Part shown: one piece after another, positions 1-4,893 of the stretch
Position numbering within the stretch: the stretch's first letter is position 1
Layout: the number at the start of each line of letters is the position of its first letter
Source: Acholeplasmataceae bacterium
GTDB lineage: Bacteria > Bacillota_I > Bacilli_A > Acholeplasmatales > Acholeplasmataceae
Assembly (NCBI GenBank): GCA_028690555.1
Contig: JAQVBA010000065.1
Coordinates: 1-5,507, forward strand
DNA: 5,507 nucleotides
Reading direction: 5' to 3'
Made by a program: the position numbers and the translations under genes
The notes under the pieces: model-generated
Database searches by the model: none
What the model saw: the letters and a program-made list of their open reading frames with translations, nothing else
What the model was told of the DNA's origin: nothing

Positions 1-2
1 CG

Positions 3-53
3 TTAAGTGAAAATGAAAAGGTTACAAATAGTGTTTACATTAAAGAAAACTGA
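3..53 (+). CDS. Possible C-terminal tail of an upstream gene (partial)
   Basis: The third plus-strand frame is open from the window edge and reads 16 residues (LSENEKVTNSVYIKEN) to a TGA at 51-53. The other two plus frames stop within the first ten bases. The composition is hydrophilic and looks like a protein tail, but so short a stretch could be chance. Nothing identifies the protein. Confidence 0.25.
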   Translation, partial: LSENEKVTNSVYIKEN

Positions 54-80
54 AATTTAATATTTTGAACATTTAGAATC

Positions 81-111
81 TTGTTTAAAAGTGCGAAAAA
101 GATATTATAAT
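81..111 (+). promoter_or_regulatory. Candidate sigma-A-type promoter reading toward the IS30 left end
   Basis: A perfect -10 box TATAAT lies at 106-111. The -35 is either TTTAAA at 84-89 (16 nt spacer) or TTGTTT at 81-86 (19 nt spacer). Transcription would start near 118 and read through a small hairpin (AGAGG 121-125 with CCTCT 132-136) into the IS left end, where a terminator lies at 235-268. No coding frame follows on this strand, so it would make a leader or small RNA of about 150 nt. Confidence 0.45.
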
Positions 112-177
112 GAACATGTAAGAGGGGAAAGCCTCTGAAAGAAGACATGCAAAAAGCGACTTGGCATTAAGTAGGAT

Positions 178-193
178 ATACTTAAGGTTACAA
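178..193 (+). repeat. IS30 left outer terminal inverted repeat
   Basis: ATACTTAAGGTTACAA is the exact reverse complement of 1521-1536. The first two bases may be the target-site duplication rather than IS sequence. Confidence 0.75.
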
Positions 194-214
194 GTTGGTT
201 AGTATGTGAAATGT

Positions 215-229
215 GTGTGAGCTTCTTGG
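215..229 (+). repeat. IS30 inner inverted repeat, left copy
   Basis: GTGTGAGCTTCTTGG is the perfect reverse complement of 1464-1478. It is 37 nt inside the left outer repeat and just past the transposase stop, so in transposase mRNA it forms part of the 3' untranslated region. Confidence 0.7.
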
Positions 230-234
230 TTGAC

Positions 235-268
235 GCGACTATTGTGGTTAGACGATAGTCGCTTTTTT
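235..268 (+). terminator. Plus-strand intrinsic terminator overlapping the transposase stop
   Basis: An 8 bp stem, GCGACTAT (235-242) with ATAGTCGC (255-262), has a 12 nt loop and is followed by six T (263-268). The T tract serves only plus-strand transcripts, because the minus strand has no U tract after the hairpin. The transposase stop codon (248-250) is in the loop, and one stem arm encodes its last codons. It would stop transcription entering from the left before it runs antisense through the transposase gene. Confidence 0.8.
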
Positions 269-1447
269 ATTGAGGAGACTAGGCTTTAAAACGATTCGTT
301 TAGACGGTATATAGTAGATGTTTATGAGAGAGAGAAACTTTAGACCAAGTGTCTTTTTAGCAAGTTCAAAGGGTGAAGAGTTATTTAAAGACTGACGACG
401 TAAACCATTGATATTGCTAAAGAGAATGTCAATGTCATTTTGTGTCAGTGAATCAAAACTAGTGCCCTTTGGAATGACATAGCGGATAAGACGATGGTTG
501 GATTCGATGCCGGCCTTTTGGTTGGAACGATAGGCATCTGTGAAGTATACTTCAGTTGTTTTCTGCCCTGCTTCATCGCTTTCAATTTGCGGAAGATGAT
601 TGAACTCTAACCCTCGATCCGTCAATATTACCGGGAAGAACTTTTGCCAAAGTTTAGGGCCCAGAAGAGACCTTAGTGACTGTAATTCAGTTAAGACAAA
701 TGCGGCTTCCTTAGCGGCCAGTAAGCGAGCAAACATAAAGCCAATCTTAGGGAAAAAGATGGTGAGGAGGACTTTTTGACTGTTGATGTTGCCGATGACT
801 GTATCGAGTTCGACATACCAAGTTCGAGCAGACTCATTATCGAGAAAATCATCATACATTCGGTTAGAAAGTAAGTAAGGGTCAAATGGTAAGAGTTTGG
901 ATTTATTCCGATGTGTCAGTTTACGACCGACGGTGCGACGAAGTGATAAGTTCTTAGCATCGAGTTCGTTACGGTTGACCATATGGCGAAGTGTTCTTTC
1001 ACAGATAGGTAATTCAGCTTTGTGATCTTCGTAAATATGATGAATCGATTGGCCATTGTTGAGACGTGGAGAGACAAGAGAGTTAATCGAAGCAATTTGC
1101 TCCTTGCTAAGCTGTGATCCAGACCGCGATGAATGAAGGCGAAAAGACGCGAGATTGTGGGCATGATCAGCATAGTAGTAGCGGCCCTTCAAAATACAAA
1201 TATTCTTTTTCGGGCAATTATTGCAAACAAAAGGATAACTTGAAATCGATAAACAATCACGACGAAGAGGATTAGGTGAATGTTTCTTTTTAATCAATCC
1301 ATTGTTGAAAATTTCCCGGTATACTTTTTGACGAGAAAAATGAATTGAATCAGCAATTTCTTTGATTGTTATACCCGTTTCTAAACCGATTTGAATCTTG
1401 ATCCGATCACGTAATGTAAAATGGGAATTATTAGTAGCTTCTTTCAT
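248..1447 (-). CDS. IS30-family DDE transposase
   Basis: This 399-residue protein catalyses cut-and-paste or circle-mediated movement of its own IS. Residues 10-50 form the N-terminal helix-turn-helix typical of IS30 (TLRDRIKIQIGLETG followed by KEIADSIHFSRQKVYREI). A four-cysteine cluster (C65, C75, C78, C84), possibly zinc-binding, follows. The catalytic core shows D215 in YVELDTVIG, D277 in ILTDRGLEF and E315 in GIESNHRLIR, and ends with the PKGTSF motif of the family. Length and motif order are normal with no internal stop, so it is probably functional. The ATG at 1447-1445 is supported by AAAGGAGG at 1456-1463, 8 nt upstream. It is transcribed alone from a promoter inside the IS right end, and its 3' end overlaps a terminator for the opposite strand. 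Confidence 0.95.
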   Translation of the reverse strand: MKEATNNSHFTLRDRIKIQIGLETGITIKEIADSIHFSRQKVYREIFNNGLIKKKHSPNPLRRDCLSISSYPFVCNNCPKKNICILKGRYYYADHAHNLASFRLHSSRSGSQLSKEQIASINSLVSPRLNNGQSIHHIYEDHKAELPICERTLRHMVNRNELDAKNLSLRRTVGRKLTHRNKSKLLPFDPYLLSNRMYDDFLDNESARTWYVELDTVIGNINSQKVLLTIFFPKIGFMFARLLAAKEAAFVLTELQSLRSLLGPKLWQKFFPVILTDRGLEFNHLPQIESDEAGQKTTEVYFTDAYRSNQKAGIESNHRLIRYVIPKGTSFDSLTQNDIDILFSNINGLRRQSLNNSSPFELAKKTLGLKFLSLINIYYIPSKRIVLKPSLLNKKATIV

Positions 1448-1463
1448 CGAAGAAACCTCCTTT

Positions 1464-1478
1464 CCAAGAAGCTCACAC
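1464..1478 (-). repeat. IS30 inner inverted repeat, right copy
   Basis: This perfect 15 bp partner of 215-229 sits between the predicted transposase -10 box and its ribosome binding site, at about the predicted transcription start. It is 58 nt inside the right outer end against 37 nt on the left, so the spacing is asymmetric. Confidence 0.7.
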
Positions 1479-1482
1479 TTTT

Positions 1483-1512
1483 ATATTAAAAAAGAAATAG
1501 AAAAAAAGACAA
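1483..1512 (-). promoter_or_regulatory. Transposase promoter
   Basis: On the minus strand, TTGTCT (1512-1507) and TAATAT (1488-1483) are separated by 18 nt. The predicted start is near 1476, inside the inner inverted repeat and upstream of the strong ribosome binding site at 1456-1463. It lies between the outer and inner repeats. Confidence 0.55.
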
Positions 1513-1520
1513 ATAAAAAT

Positions 1521-1536
1521 TTGTAACCTTAAGTAT
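1521..1536 (-). repeat. IS30 right outer terminal inverted repeat
   Basis: This is the exact complement of 178-193. The match ends at 1537. It lies just upstream of the transposase promoter, which is where the right end of this element should be. Confidence 0.75.
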
Positions 1537-1562
1537 TTCTATTATCAGTATTAATTTAATGG

Positions 1563-1591
1563 TTGTTTACGAACCTCTATTATGGTACAAT
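1563..1591 (+). promoter_or_regulatory. Promoter of the lipoprotein gene, with extended -10
   Basis: TTGTTT (1563-1568) and TACAAT (1586-1591) are spaced by 17 nt. TGG directly before the -10 gives an extended -10 (TGnTACAAT). Transcription would start near 1598, only about 15 nt before the ATG at 1613. The promoter lies outside the IS30 right end, so that insertion did not remove it. Confidence 0.65.
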
Positions 1592-1612
1592 TGAAAAAAA
1601 GAGATGGGAAAT

Positions 1613-2072
1613 ATGAAAAAAATTGCTATTATTTTTTTAGGTTTATTTGTATTATTTGGATTGGGAGCGTGTGATAGCTTCAGATGAAAACCCAACAGTG
1701 GAAATCGAAGTATCTGAATATGATAAACTTAGTACATTAGAAAAAGGAATATTTGATGCATTTATAATGAATGTGAATGATTTTTACAACCCAAGTGAGG
1801 TTAGATTTTTAGGTTTTACAACATATTTTGATTCTACAAAAAGCATATATGTAAAAATTCAAGGAACTAATAGATTGGGAGGAACTCTAACCAAGTGGTA
1901 TTCATTGCAGGTATACGATAATACTTTAAGCGATGGAGACCAAATTTATTATTACGATAAAGGGGACATGACTGAGACGGGTGATTGGTGGACAATTGAT
2001 ACTGACTCTGAGGTCAATGTTGGAAGATTAAATAAAGCGCTTACAGAATATTGGGAAGATTTGGGACTTTAA
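1613..2072 (+). pseudogene. Small lipoprotein gene broken by a frameshift just after the lipobox
   Basis: The ATG at 1613 opens a type II (lipoprotein) signal peptide: MKK, a hydrophobic stretch and a lipobox LGAC with Cys20 as the predicted lipidation site. This frame stops at TGA 1685-1687, four residues after the Cys. The rest continues in another frame, from about 1680 to TAA 2070-2072, as roughly 130 acidic, Tyr/Asp-rich residues starting SDENPTVEIEV. Removing one T from the TT at 1679-1680 joins them as CDSSDENP, a normal lipoprotein linker. The product would be a membrane-anchored surface protein of about 150 residues; I do not recognise its mature domain. A TTG at 1647 could start the second frame but has no Shine-Dalgarno site, and its first residues are just the signal peptide misread. 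The ribosome site before 1613 is weak (GATGGG 1603-1608). The cause could be a real mutation, a sequencing error or recoding. Confidence 0.8.
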
Positions 2073-2281
2073 TTTTAACCAATTAGTTATTAGGAATTAG
2101 ATAAAACTTTGAAATTATTGAGGAATTCCCGACGATAATCCTAATGGTTTGGAAATCTTTTTACACATATTTTGGTGAGTTTACATCATATACAAATACA
2201 CAGGCAGGTTTGCACACTTTATAACAGGACAAGTCTCGAAGGCTCAAATCCACAATACATATTATACGAGGTGCTTAGTTC
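2073..2281 (+). promoter_or_regulatory. Intergenic region with possible promoter for the HEPN gene
   Basis: An imperfect inverted repeat (AACCAATTAG 2077-2086 with CTAATGGTT 2141-2149), followed by TTTTT at 2158-2162, might weakly terminate the lipoprotein transcript, but its loop is long. A plausible but weak promoter is TACACA 2197-2202 and TATAAC 2220-2225 with a 17 nt spacer. A good ribosome site, GAGGTG (2268-2273), lies 8 nt before the ATG at 2282. The 209 nt gap and the separate signals suggest the HEPN gene is transcribed independently. Confidence 0.35.
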
Positions 2282-2869
2282 ATGAAAAAGACCGCTCAAA
2301 CATATCAGTATAAAGTTGCTGATTCTATACTGGGTAAAACGCAAGACGAATATGCATTTTCTGAAAATGAATATTATCGTATTTATTCATTTTTTGTTAC
2401 ATACTCCATGTGTGGCACACAAAGCGCCAAAAAAAGAACTTTTTCTGATTATGGATGGTCAGTTGAAAACGTAAAGAATACAACGCTTGGAGTGGCGTTA
2501 GAAAACGTTCTTAATCTTAATAGAAATCCAGATTTTGTATTTACAGATAAAGATGAATTGGCAATCCAGTTCAATAGTAAAGATTTGCCTGATGGAGCTT
2601 TAATGGATGTAGATAAAGAAAGAGCAGTCATTTCCAAAACATCAGAGAAAAACAAATACCTTAAATTATTCTATCGAATTCGAAATGGTTTTGCTCATGG
2701 CAAGTTCATACTGCGTTTATCTAGCCAGAATGAAAAAATGGTTATTATTCAAGATGATAATGGACATAATGTAACGGCAAGAATCGTTATAAAACTAAAG
2801 ACATTGTTAAACTATGTGAATACAGTAGATATCAATGGGTTGACATTATATTCATTAAGACAGGGCTAA
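2282..2869 (+). CDS. Orphan HEPN-domain-like protein (putative RNase)
   Basis: This 195-residue protein is soluble, with no signal peptide or membrane segment. Residues 128-146 (LKLFYRIRNGFAHGKFILR) carry R134-N-G-F-A-H139, matching the HEPN R-x4-6-H signature with the usual Asn after Arg. In HEPN ribonucleases these residues are catalytic or at the active site, as known from toxin-antitoxin, abortive infection and CRISPR effector proteins. The C-terminal part (about 150-185) alternates strand-like and helical segments. The N-terminal half shows no motif I recognise. Typical HEPN toxins are often paired with an MNT nucleotidyltransferase antitoxin, and no such gene lies on either side. The start is well supported by GAGGTG 8 nt upstream. 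It sits in mobile-element DNA beside a serine recombinase remnant, which suits a defence or toxin gene. The HEPN reading rests on one motif and its context; some HEPN proteins are not nucleases. Confidence 0.6.
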   Translation: MKKTAQTYQYKVADSILGKTQDEYAFSENEYYRIYSFFVTYSMCGTQSAKKRTFSDYGWSVENVKNTTLGVALENVLNLNRNPDFVFTDKDELAIQFNSKDLPDGALMDVDKERAVISKTSEKNKYLKLFYRIRNGFAHGKFILRLSSQNEKMVIIQDDNGHNVTARIVIKLKTLLNYVNTVDINGLTLYSLRQG

Positions 2870-2931
2870 TAGTAACCATCAAAAAGTAATTGACCTATAT
2901 CGTTCATTAATGAATTTATATCGATAATGGT

Positions 2932-2955
2932 GGTCCTATTCCCGAAAATAGGACT
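2932..2955 (+). terminator. Hairpin downstream of the HEPN gene, possible weak terminator
   Basis: A perfect 8 bp stem, GTCCTATT (2933-2940) with AATAGGAC (2947-2954), has a CCCGAA loop and is extended by one G-T pair (2932/2955). It lies 64 nt after the HEPN stop. The sequence that follows has no solid T run, so it may stabilise the 3' end or terminate inefficiently. Confidence 0.4.
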
Positions 2956-3316
2956 TGAATGTAAGTTTTATTTAGCTCACAAGTTAAATTTTTTGACCCA
3001 TCTTGACCAGGCAGTTACGTAAAACACATAAAAGTGAATTGAAACAACCATTATAAAACTAAATGGAAAGTAAATGGATATTAACAAAATATACTTCGTT
3101 ATAGGTTGGTTTCAACAACATATAAGGACGTGAACCCTACGGTATTTACTCCGAAAAAAGCCAAAGTCCAAATGTCGTATTGCATAATGAATATATCATT
3201 CGACTGCTTTTTTGCTTTTGCTTCTTCTTTAACTTAAAATTTTGTGAAAAATGATTATAACAATGGATAATAAGAGGGTTCTAAAATCTCATCAACGTCA
3301 CTCTATAAATTAGTAG

Positions 3317-3368
3317 GGGTGCGCAAATTCTCAATAAGGGTGCGTAAAAATAGGCTAAGGGTGCGCAA
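3317..3368 (+). repeat. Three direct repeats GGGTGCGYAA at exact 21 bp spacing
   Basis: Copies are GGGTGCGCAA (3317-3326), GGGTGCGTAA (3338-3347) and GGGTGCGCAA (3359-3368), each starting 21 bp after the last. The 11 bp between copies is AT-rich and not conserved. Two helical turns place all copies on one DNA face, as expected for a multimeric binding protein. They could be operators, iterons, or the repeated transposase-binding sites at the end of an IS21- or Tn7-type element. No matching gene is present nearby. Confidence 0.75.
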
Positions 3369-3416
3369 TTGTATTAAAATAGGTCACCAAACCCACAAGA
3401 CTGGAGGTCATAAATC

Positions 3417-3439
3417 AGCACCGATTTTGGTGCTTTTTT
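3417..3439 (+). terminator. Rho-independent terminator with possible competing arm
   Basis: AGCACC (3417-3422) pairs with GGTGCT (3429-3434) across a GATTTT loop, and the T run spans 3434-3439. Upstream, CACCAAA (3385-3391) is a perfect complement of TTTGGTG (3426-3432) and would compete for the 3' arm as an antiterminator would. AACCCAC (3390-3396) also matches GTGGGTT (3441-3447) around the whole structure. No plus-strand gene follows before the minus-strand recombinase remnant, so the transcript it ends is unknown. Confidence 0.75.
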
Positions 3440-3527
3440 AGTGGGTTGATGTAACTAAGTGTTAGCCGAACTGTAAAAATGCGTATTTTCAATACTTTAC
3501 ATAACTGCTAAGTAGCATACTGTTTGA

Positions 3528-3561
3528 ACTACCTAGAAAACAGGATTCCAAATTAGGTAGT
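3528..3561. repeat. 8 bp inverted repeat at the end of the recombinase remnant
   Basis: ACTACCTA (3528-3535) and TAGGTAGT (3554-3561) are perfect complements 18 nt apart, and the second arm covers the recombinase stop codon. No U run follows on the minus strand, so it is a poor terminator. It could be an arm of a serine-recombinase attachment site, but there is no second copy to compare. Confidence 0.4.
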
Positions 3562-4479
3562 AAAGGTGGTGAGTCTAACTTTATATTCAATAGATGACTT
3601 AACTGCATCTAAGAGGTTGTTATTCCTTCGATCATAGTCTTCTTTTGAAATAATTTGATTCTGAAGAGTAGTTCGTTGTTCTACTAATTCATTAATCTTG
3701 ATAACGATATCATTCTTAACGGCAGTGAAGTAATCGTCTTTGAAATCTTTAATAGTTTCATATTTGTTTCTTAAATTTTCAATTTGATCATTTATAGCGT
3801 TGATTTCTTCATCGTGATTAATCTTCTAATGATGGTCTGAAAACATCCTTTAGCGCCTCTTTAAATGCGGAAATATTGGATTTTAATATCTTGATTTGCT
3901 TTCCCATCATTTCTTTAACGGTATCCAAAGGATAATTCTCACTTTTACATGTTTTATTAATCATATTTGAATTACATGTTAAGAACTTTTTGGTTGCCAC
4001 TCCATTGTAGTGATTTGTCTTAATAACGTATTTCTTGCCACAATGCGGACATAAGAATAAACCAGTGTATTGAGACCTTATATATTCAGGATTGTAGTTC
4101 TCAGTATTTTCATAGGTTCTGAGTTTGTATTGTTTTCTCTTTTTCTCCATAAGGTCTTGAACCCTATCGAAAGTTTCTTTATCAATAATTGCAGGATGTC
4201 CTCCTTCAATTAGGTATTGTTTCTTTTGGCCGTGGTTATAGACTTTCTTTTTGGTTAAAGGATCTCGAGTAAATGTCTTTTGGAGGAGGCAGTTGCCTAT
4301 ATATTTTTCATTCGTAAGAATTCTATTGATACCCGCAACGCTCCATGAAACTAGTCCCCTTCTATTAATATAGCCATGAGCTTTTAAATAATTAGCGATT
4401 GTTACAGTGCCATAGCCTTCTAAATACATCTGATAGATTAATCTAATAGTTTTAGCTTCTTGAACTGATACCAAAAAGT
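3553..4479 (-). pseudogene. Large serine recombinase, 5'-truncated and frameshifted
   Basis: Large serine recombinases integrate and excise phages and integrative elements. Only the DNA-binding part remains. The first frame (down to TAA 3820-3818) has the recombinase domain (EAKTIRLIYQMYLEGYGTVT through PAIIDKETFDRVQ), then a zinc ribbon with C142, C145, C167 and C176 (numbered from the TTG at 4474). The N-terminal catalytic domain with its active serine is absent: homology begins where the IS3 element starts, so the TTG is not a natural start. After the stop, another frame (3822-3553) continues for 89 residues as a Glu/Lys/Asn-rich coiled coil (INHDEEINAINDQIENL), the expected family C-terminus. 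One extra base near 3823-3826, or two missing, explains the break. The product cannot recombine DNA. It marks a former integrative element or prophage. Confidence 0.9.
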
Positions 4480-4486
4480 TGTACTT

Positions 4487-4495
4487 TGTTATAAT
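4487..4495 (+). promoter_or_regulatory. Extended -10 of the IS3 element near its left end
   Basis: TGTTATAAT is a perfect extended -10 (TGn plus TATAAT at 4490-4495), with a start expected near 4502. No good -35 lies 16-18 nt upstream in the flanking DNA. In IS3-family circles the right end often supplies a -35 across the junction, and this -10 is placed 10 nt from the left tip, as such a junction promoter needs. Confidence 0.5.
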
Positions 4496-4518
4496 ACAAG
4501 TATATGCAGGAGCATCAT

Positions 4519-4893
4519 ATGAAGGATAAAAAGAAAAAGAATAGACTATGGAGCGGAGAATTCAAGTTAAAGGTGGTTTTAGACATCATTGAAAACGAAC
4601 TCTCATACAGCCAAGCAGCGCGTAAATATGATATGTATTTATCATCAGGAAGTCTAAATGATACACTACCTGCAAGATGGGTCTATCAGTATAGGCTTTA
4701 TGGTAAAGAGCGCTTTTTTCAAACGCCTAAAGACTATCGTAAGAATCCAGTTAGACAATTCCATAAGCCCTCCAAAGAGGTAGAACAGGATTTAGAACTC
4801 AAAGTCAAACATCTAGAAATGGAACTTGAATATACAAAAAAACTTATCGCCTTAGTTCAAAAACAGGAACGAATAAACAAAAATACCAAGTAG
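4519..4893 (+). CDS. IS3-family OrfA (DNA-binding transposase subunit)
   Basis: OrfA binds the IS ends and, when fused to OrfB by frameshifting, forms the active transposase. The start is the ATG at 4519 (MKDKKKKNRLWS), because AGGAG at 4508-4512 sits 6 nt before it. The earlier ATG at 4504 lies almost at the predicted transcription start and has no ribosome site. This gives 124 residues. The N-terminal part holds a helix-turn-helix (FKLKVVLDIIENELSYSQAA, then RWVYQYRLYGKERFF). About 13 residues (YLSSGSLNDTLPA) between its helices look longer than usual for the group. The C-terminus is a leucine-heptad coiled coil (LELKVKHLEMELEYTKKLIA) used for multimerisation. The end overlaps orfB, which is in the -1 frame. 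Confidence 0.9.
   Translation: MKDKKKKNRLWSGEFKLKVVLDIIENELSYSQAARKYDMYLSSGSLNDTLPARWVYQYRLYGKERFFQTPKDYRKNPVRQFHKPSKEVEQDLELKVKHLEMELEYTKKLIALVQKQERINKNTK

Larger units (their letters stand above)
180..1534 (-). mobile_element. Complete IS30-family insertion sequence
   Basis: One long transposase gene is enclosed by perfect inverted repeats ACTTAAGGTTACAA at 180-193 and its complement at 1521-1534. Both repeats are flanked by AT (178-179 and 1535-1536), which fits the 2-3 bp target duplications usual for IS30. Because AT is its own complement, the repeats can equally be read as 16 bp. The transposase promoter lies inside these ends, which supports them as the true borders. A second inner 15 bp inverted repeat is also present. 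The element is about 1355 bp, a normal size, and appears intact and potentially active. Confidence 0.8.
2870..3552. other. 683 bp without a convincing gene
   Basis: Frames here are short and broken on both strands. Recognisable items are the palindrome TTCATTAATGAA (2903-2914) flanked by direct TATATCG repeats, the hairpin at 2932-2955, three 21 bp-period repeats at 3317-3368, a terminator at 3417-3439, and an 8 bp inverted repeat at 3528-3561 that runs into the recombinase stop. From 2960 to 3300 I see only AT-rich sequence with no supported feature. The region looks like eroded mobile-element DNA. Confidence 0.6.

Noticed and set aside
691..1173. Open frames inside the transposase gene on the same strand in another frame (691-885 and 916-1173)
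   Set aside because: They lie wholly within the intact 399-residue IS30 transposase, show no recognisable motif, and are best explained as shadows.
1613..1720. TGA at 1685 read as Trp (mycoplasma code) to explain the lipoprotein break
   Set aside because: Reading through gives further TGA and TAA codons within about 30 nt (ATC TGA ATA TGA TAA), so recoding does not reach the mature domain. A frameshift does.
2231..2260. tRNA-like T-arm (GGCTCAAATCC)
   Set aside because: The flanking bases do not form a T stem and no acceptor, D or anticodon arms are found upstream.
2449..2655. 68-residue minus-strand frame inside the HEPN gene
   Set aside because: It is antisense to a well-supported gene with a ribosome site, and its serine/leucine-rich translation looks like a mirror artefact.
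2903..2914. Palindrome TTCATTAATGAA as an operator
   Set aside because: It is a single AT-rich palindrome with no promoter next to it, so chance is likely. It is noted only in the intergenic description.
3099..3185. Minus-strand 28-residue hydrophobic frame (MQYDIWTLAFFGVNTVGFTS and following)
   Set aside because: It has one plausible membrane-like stretch but no ribosome site before the ATG and no supporting context. The plus-strand frame over the same bases is equally open.
3317..3368. CRISPR array
   Set aside because: The repeats are only 10 bp with 11 bp gaps, three copies, and no cas genes. Real arrays have repeats and spacers of about 25-40 bp.
4504..4518. ATG at 4504 as the orfA start
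   Set aside because: It has no Shine-Dalgarno site and lies at the predicted transcription start. The ATG at 4519 has AGGAG 6 nt upstream.
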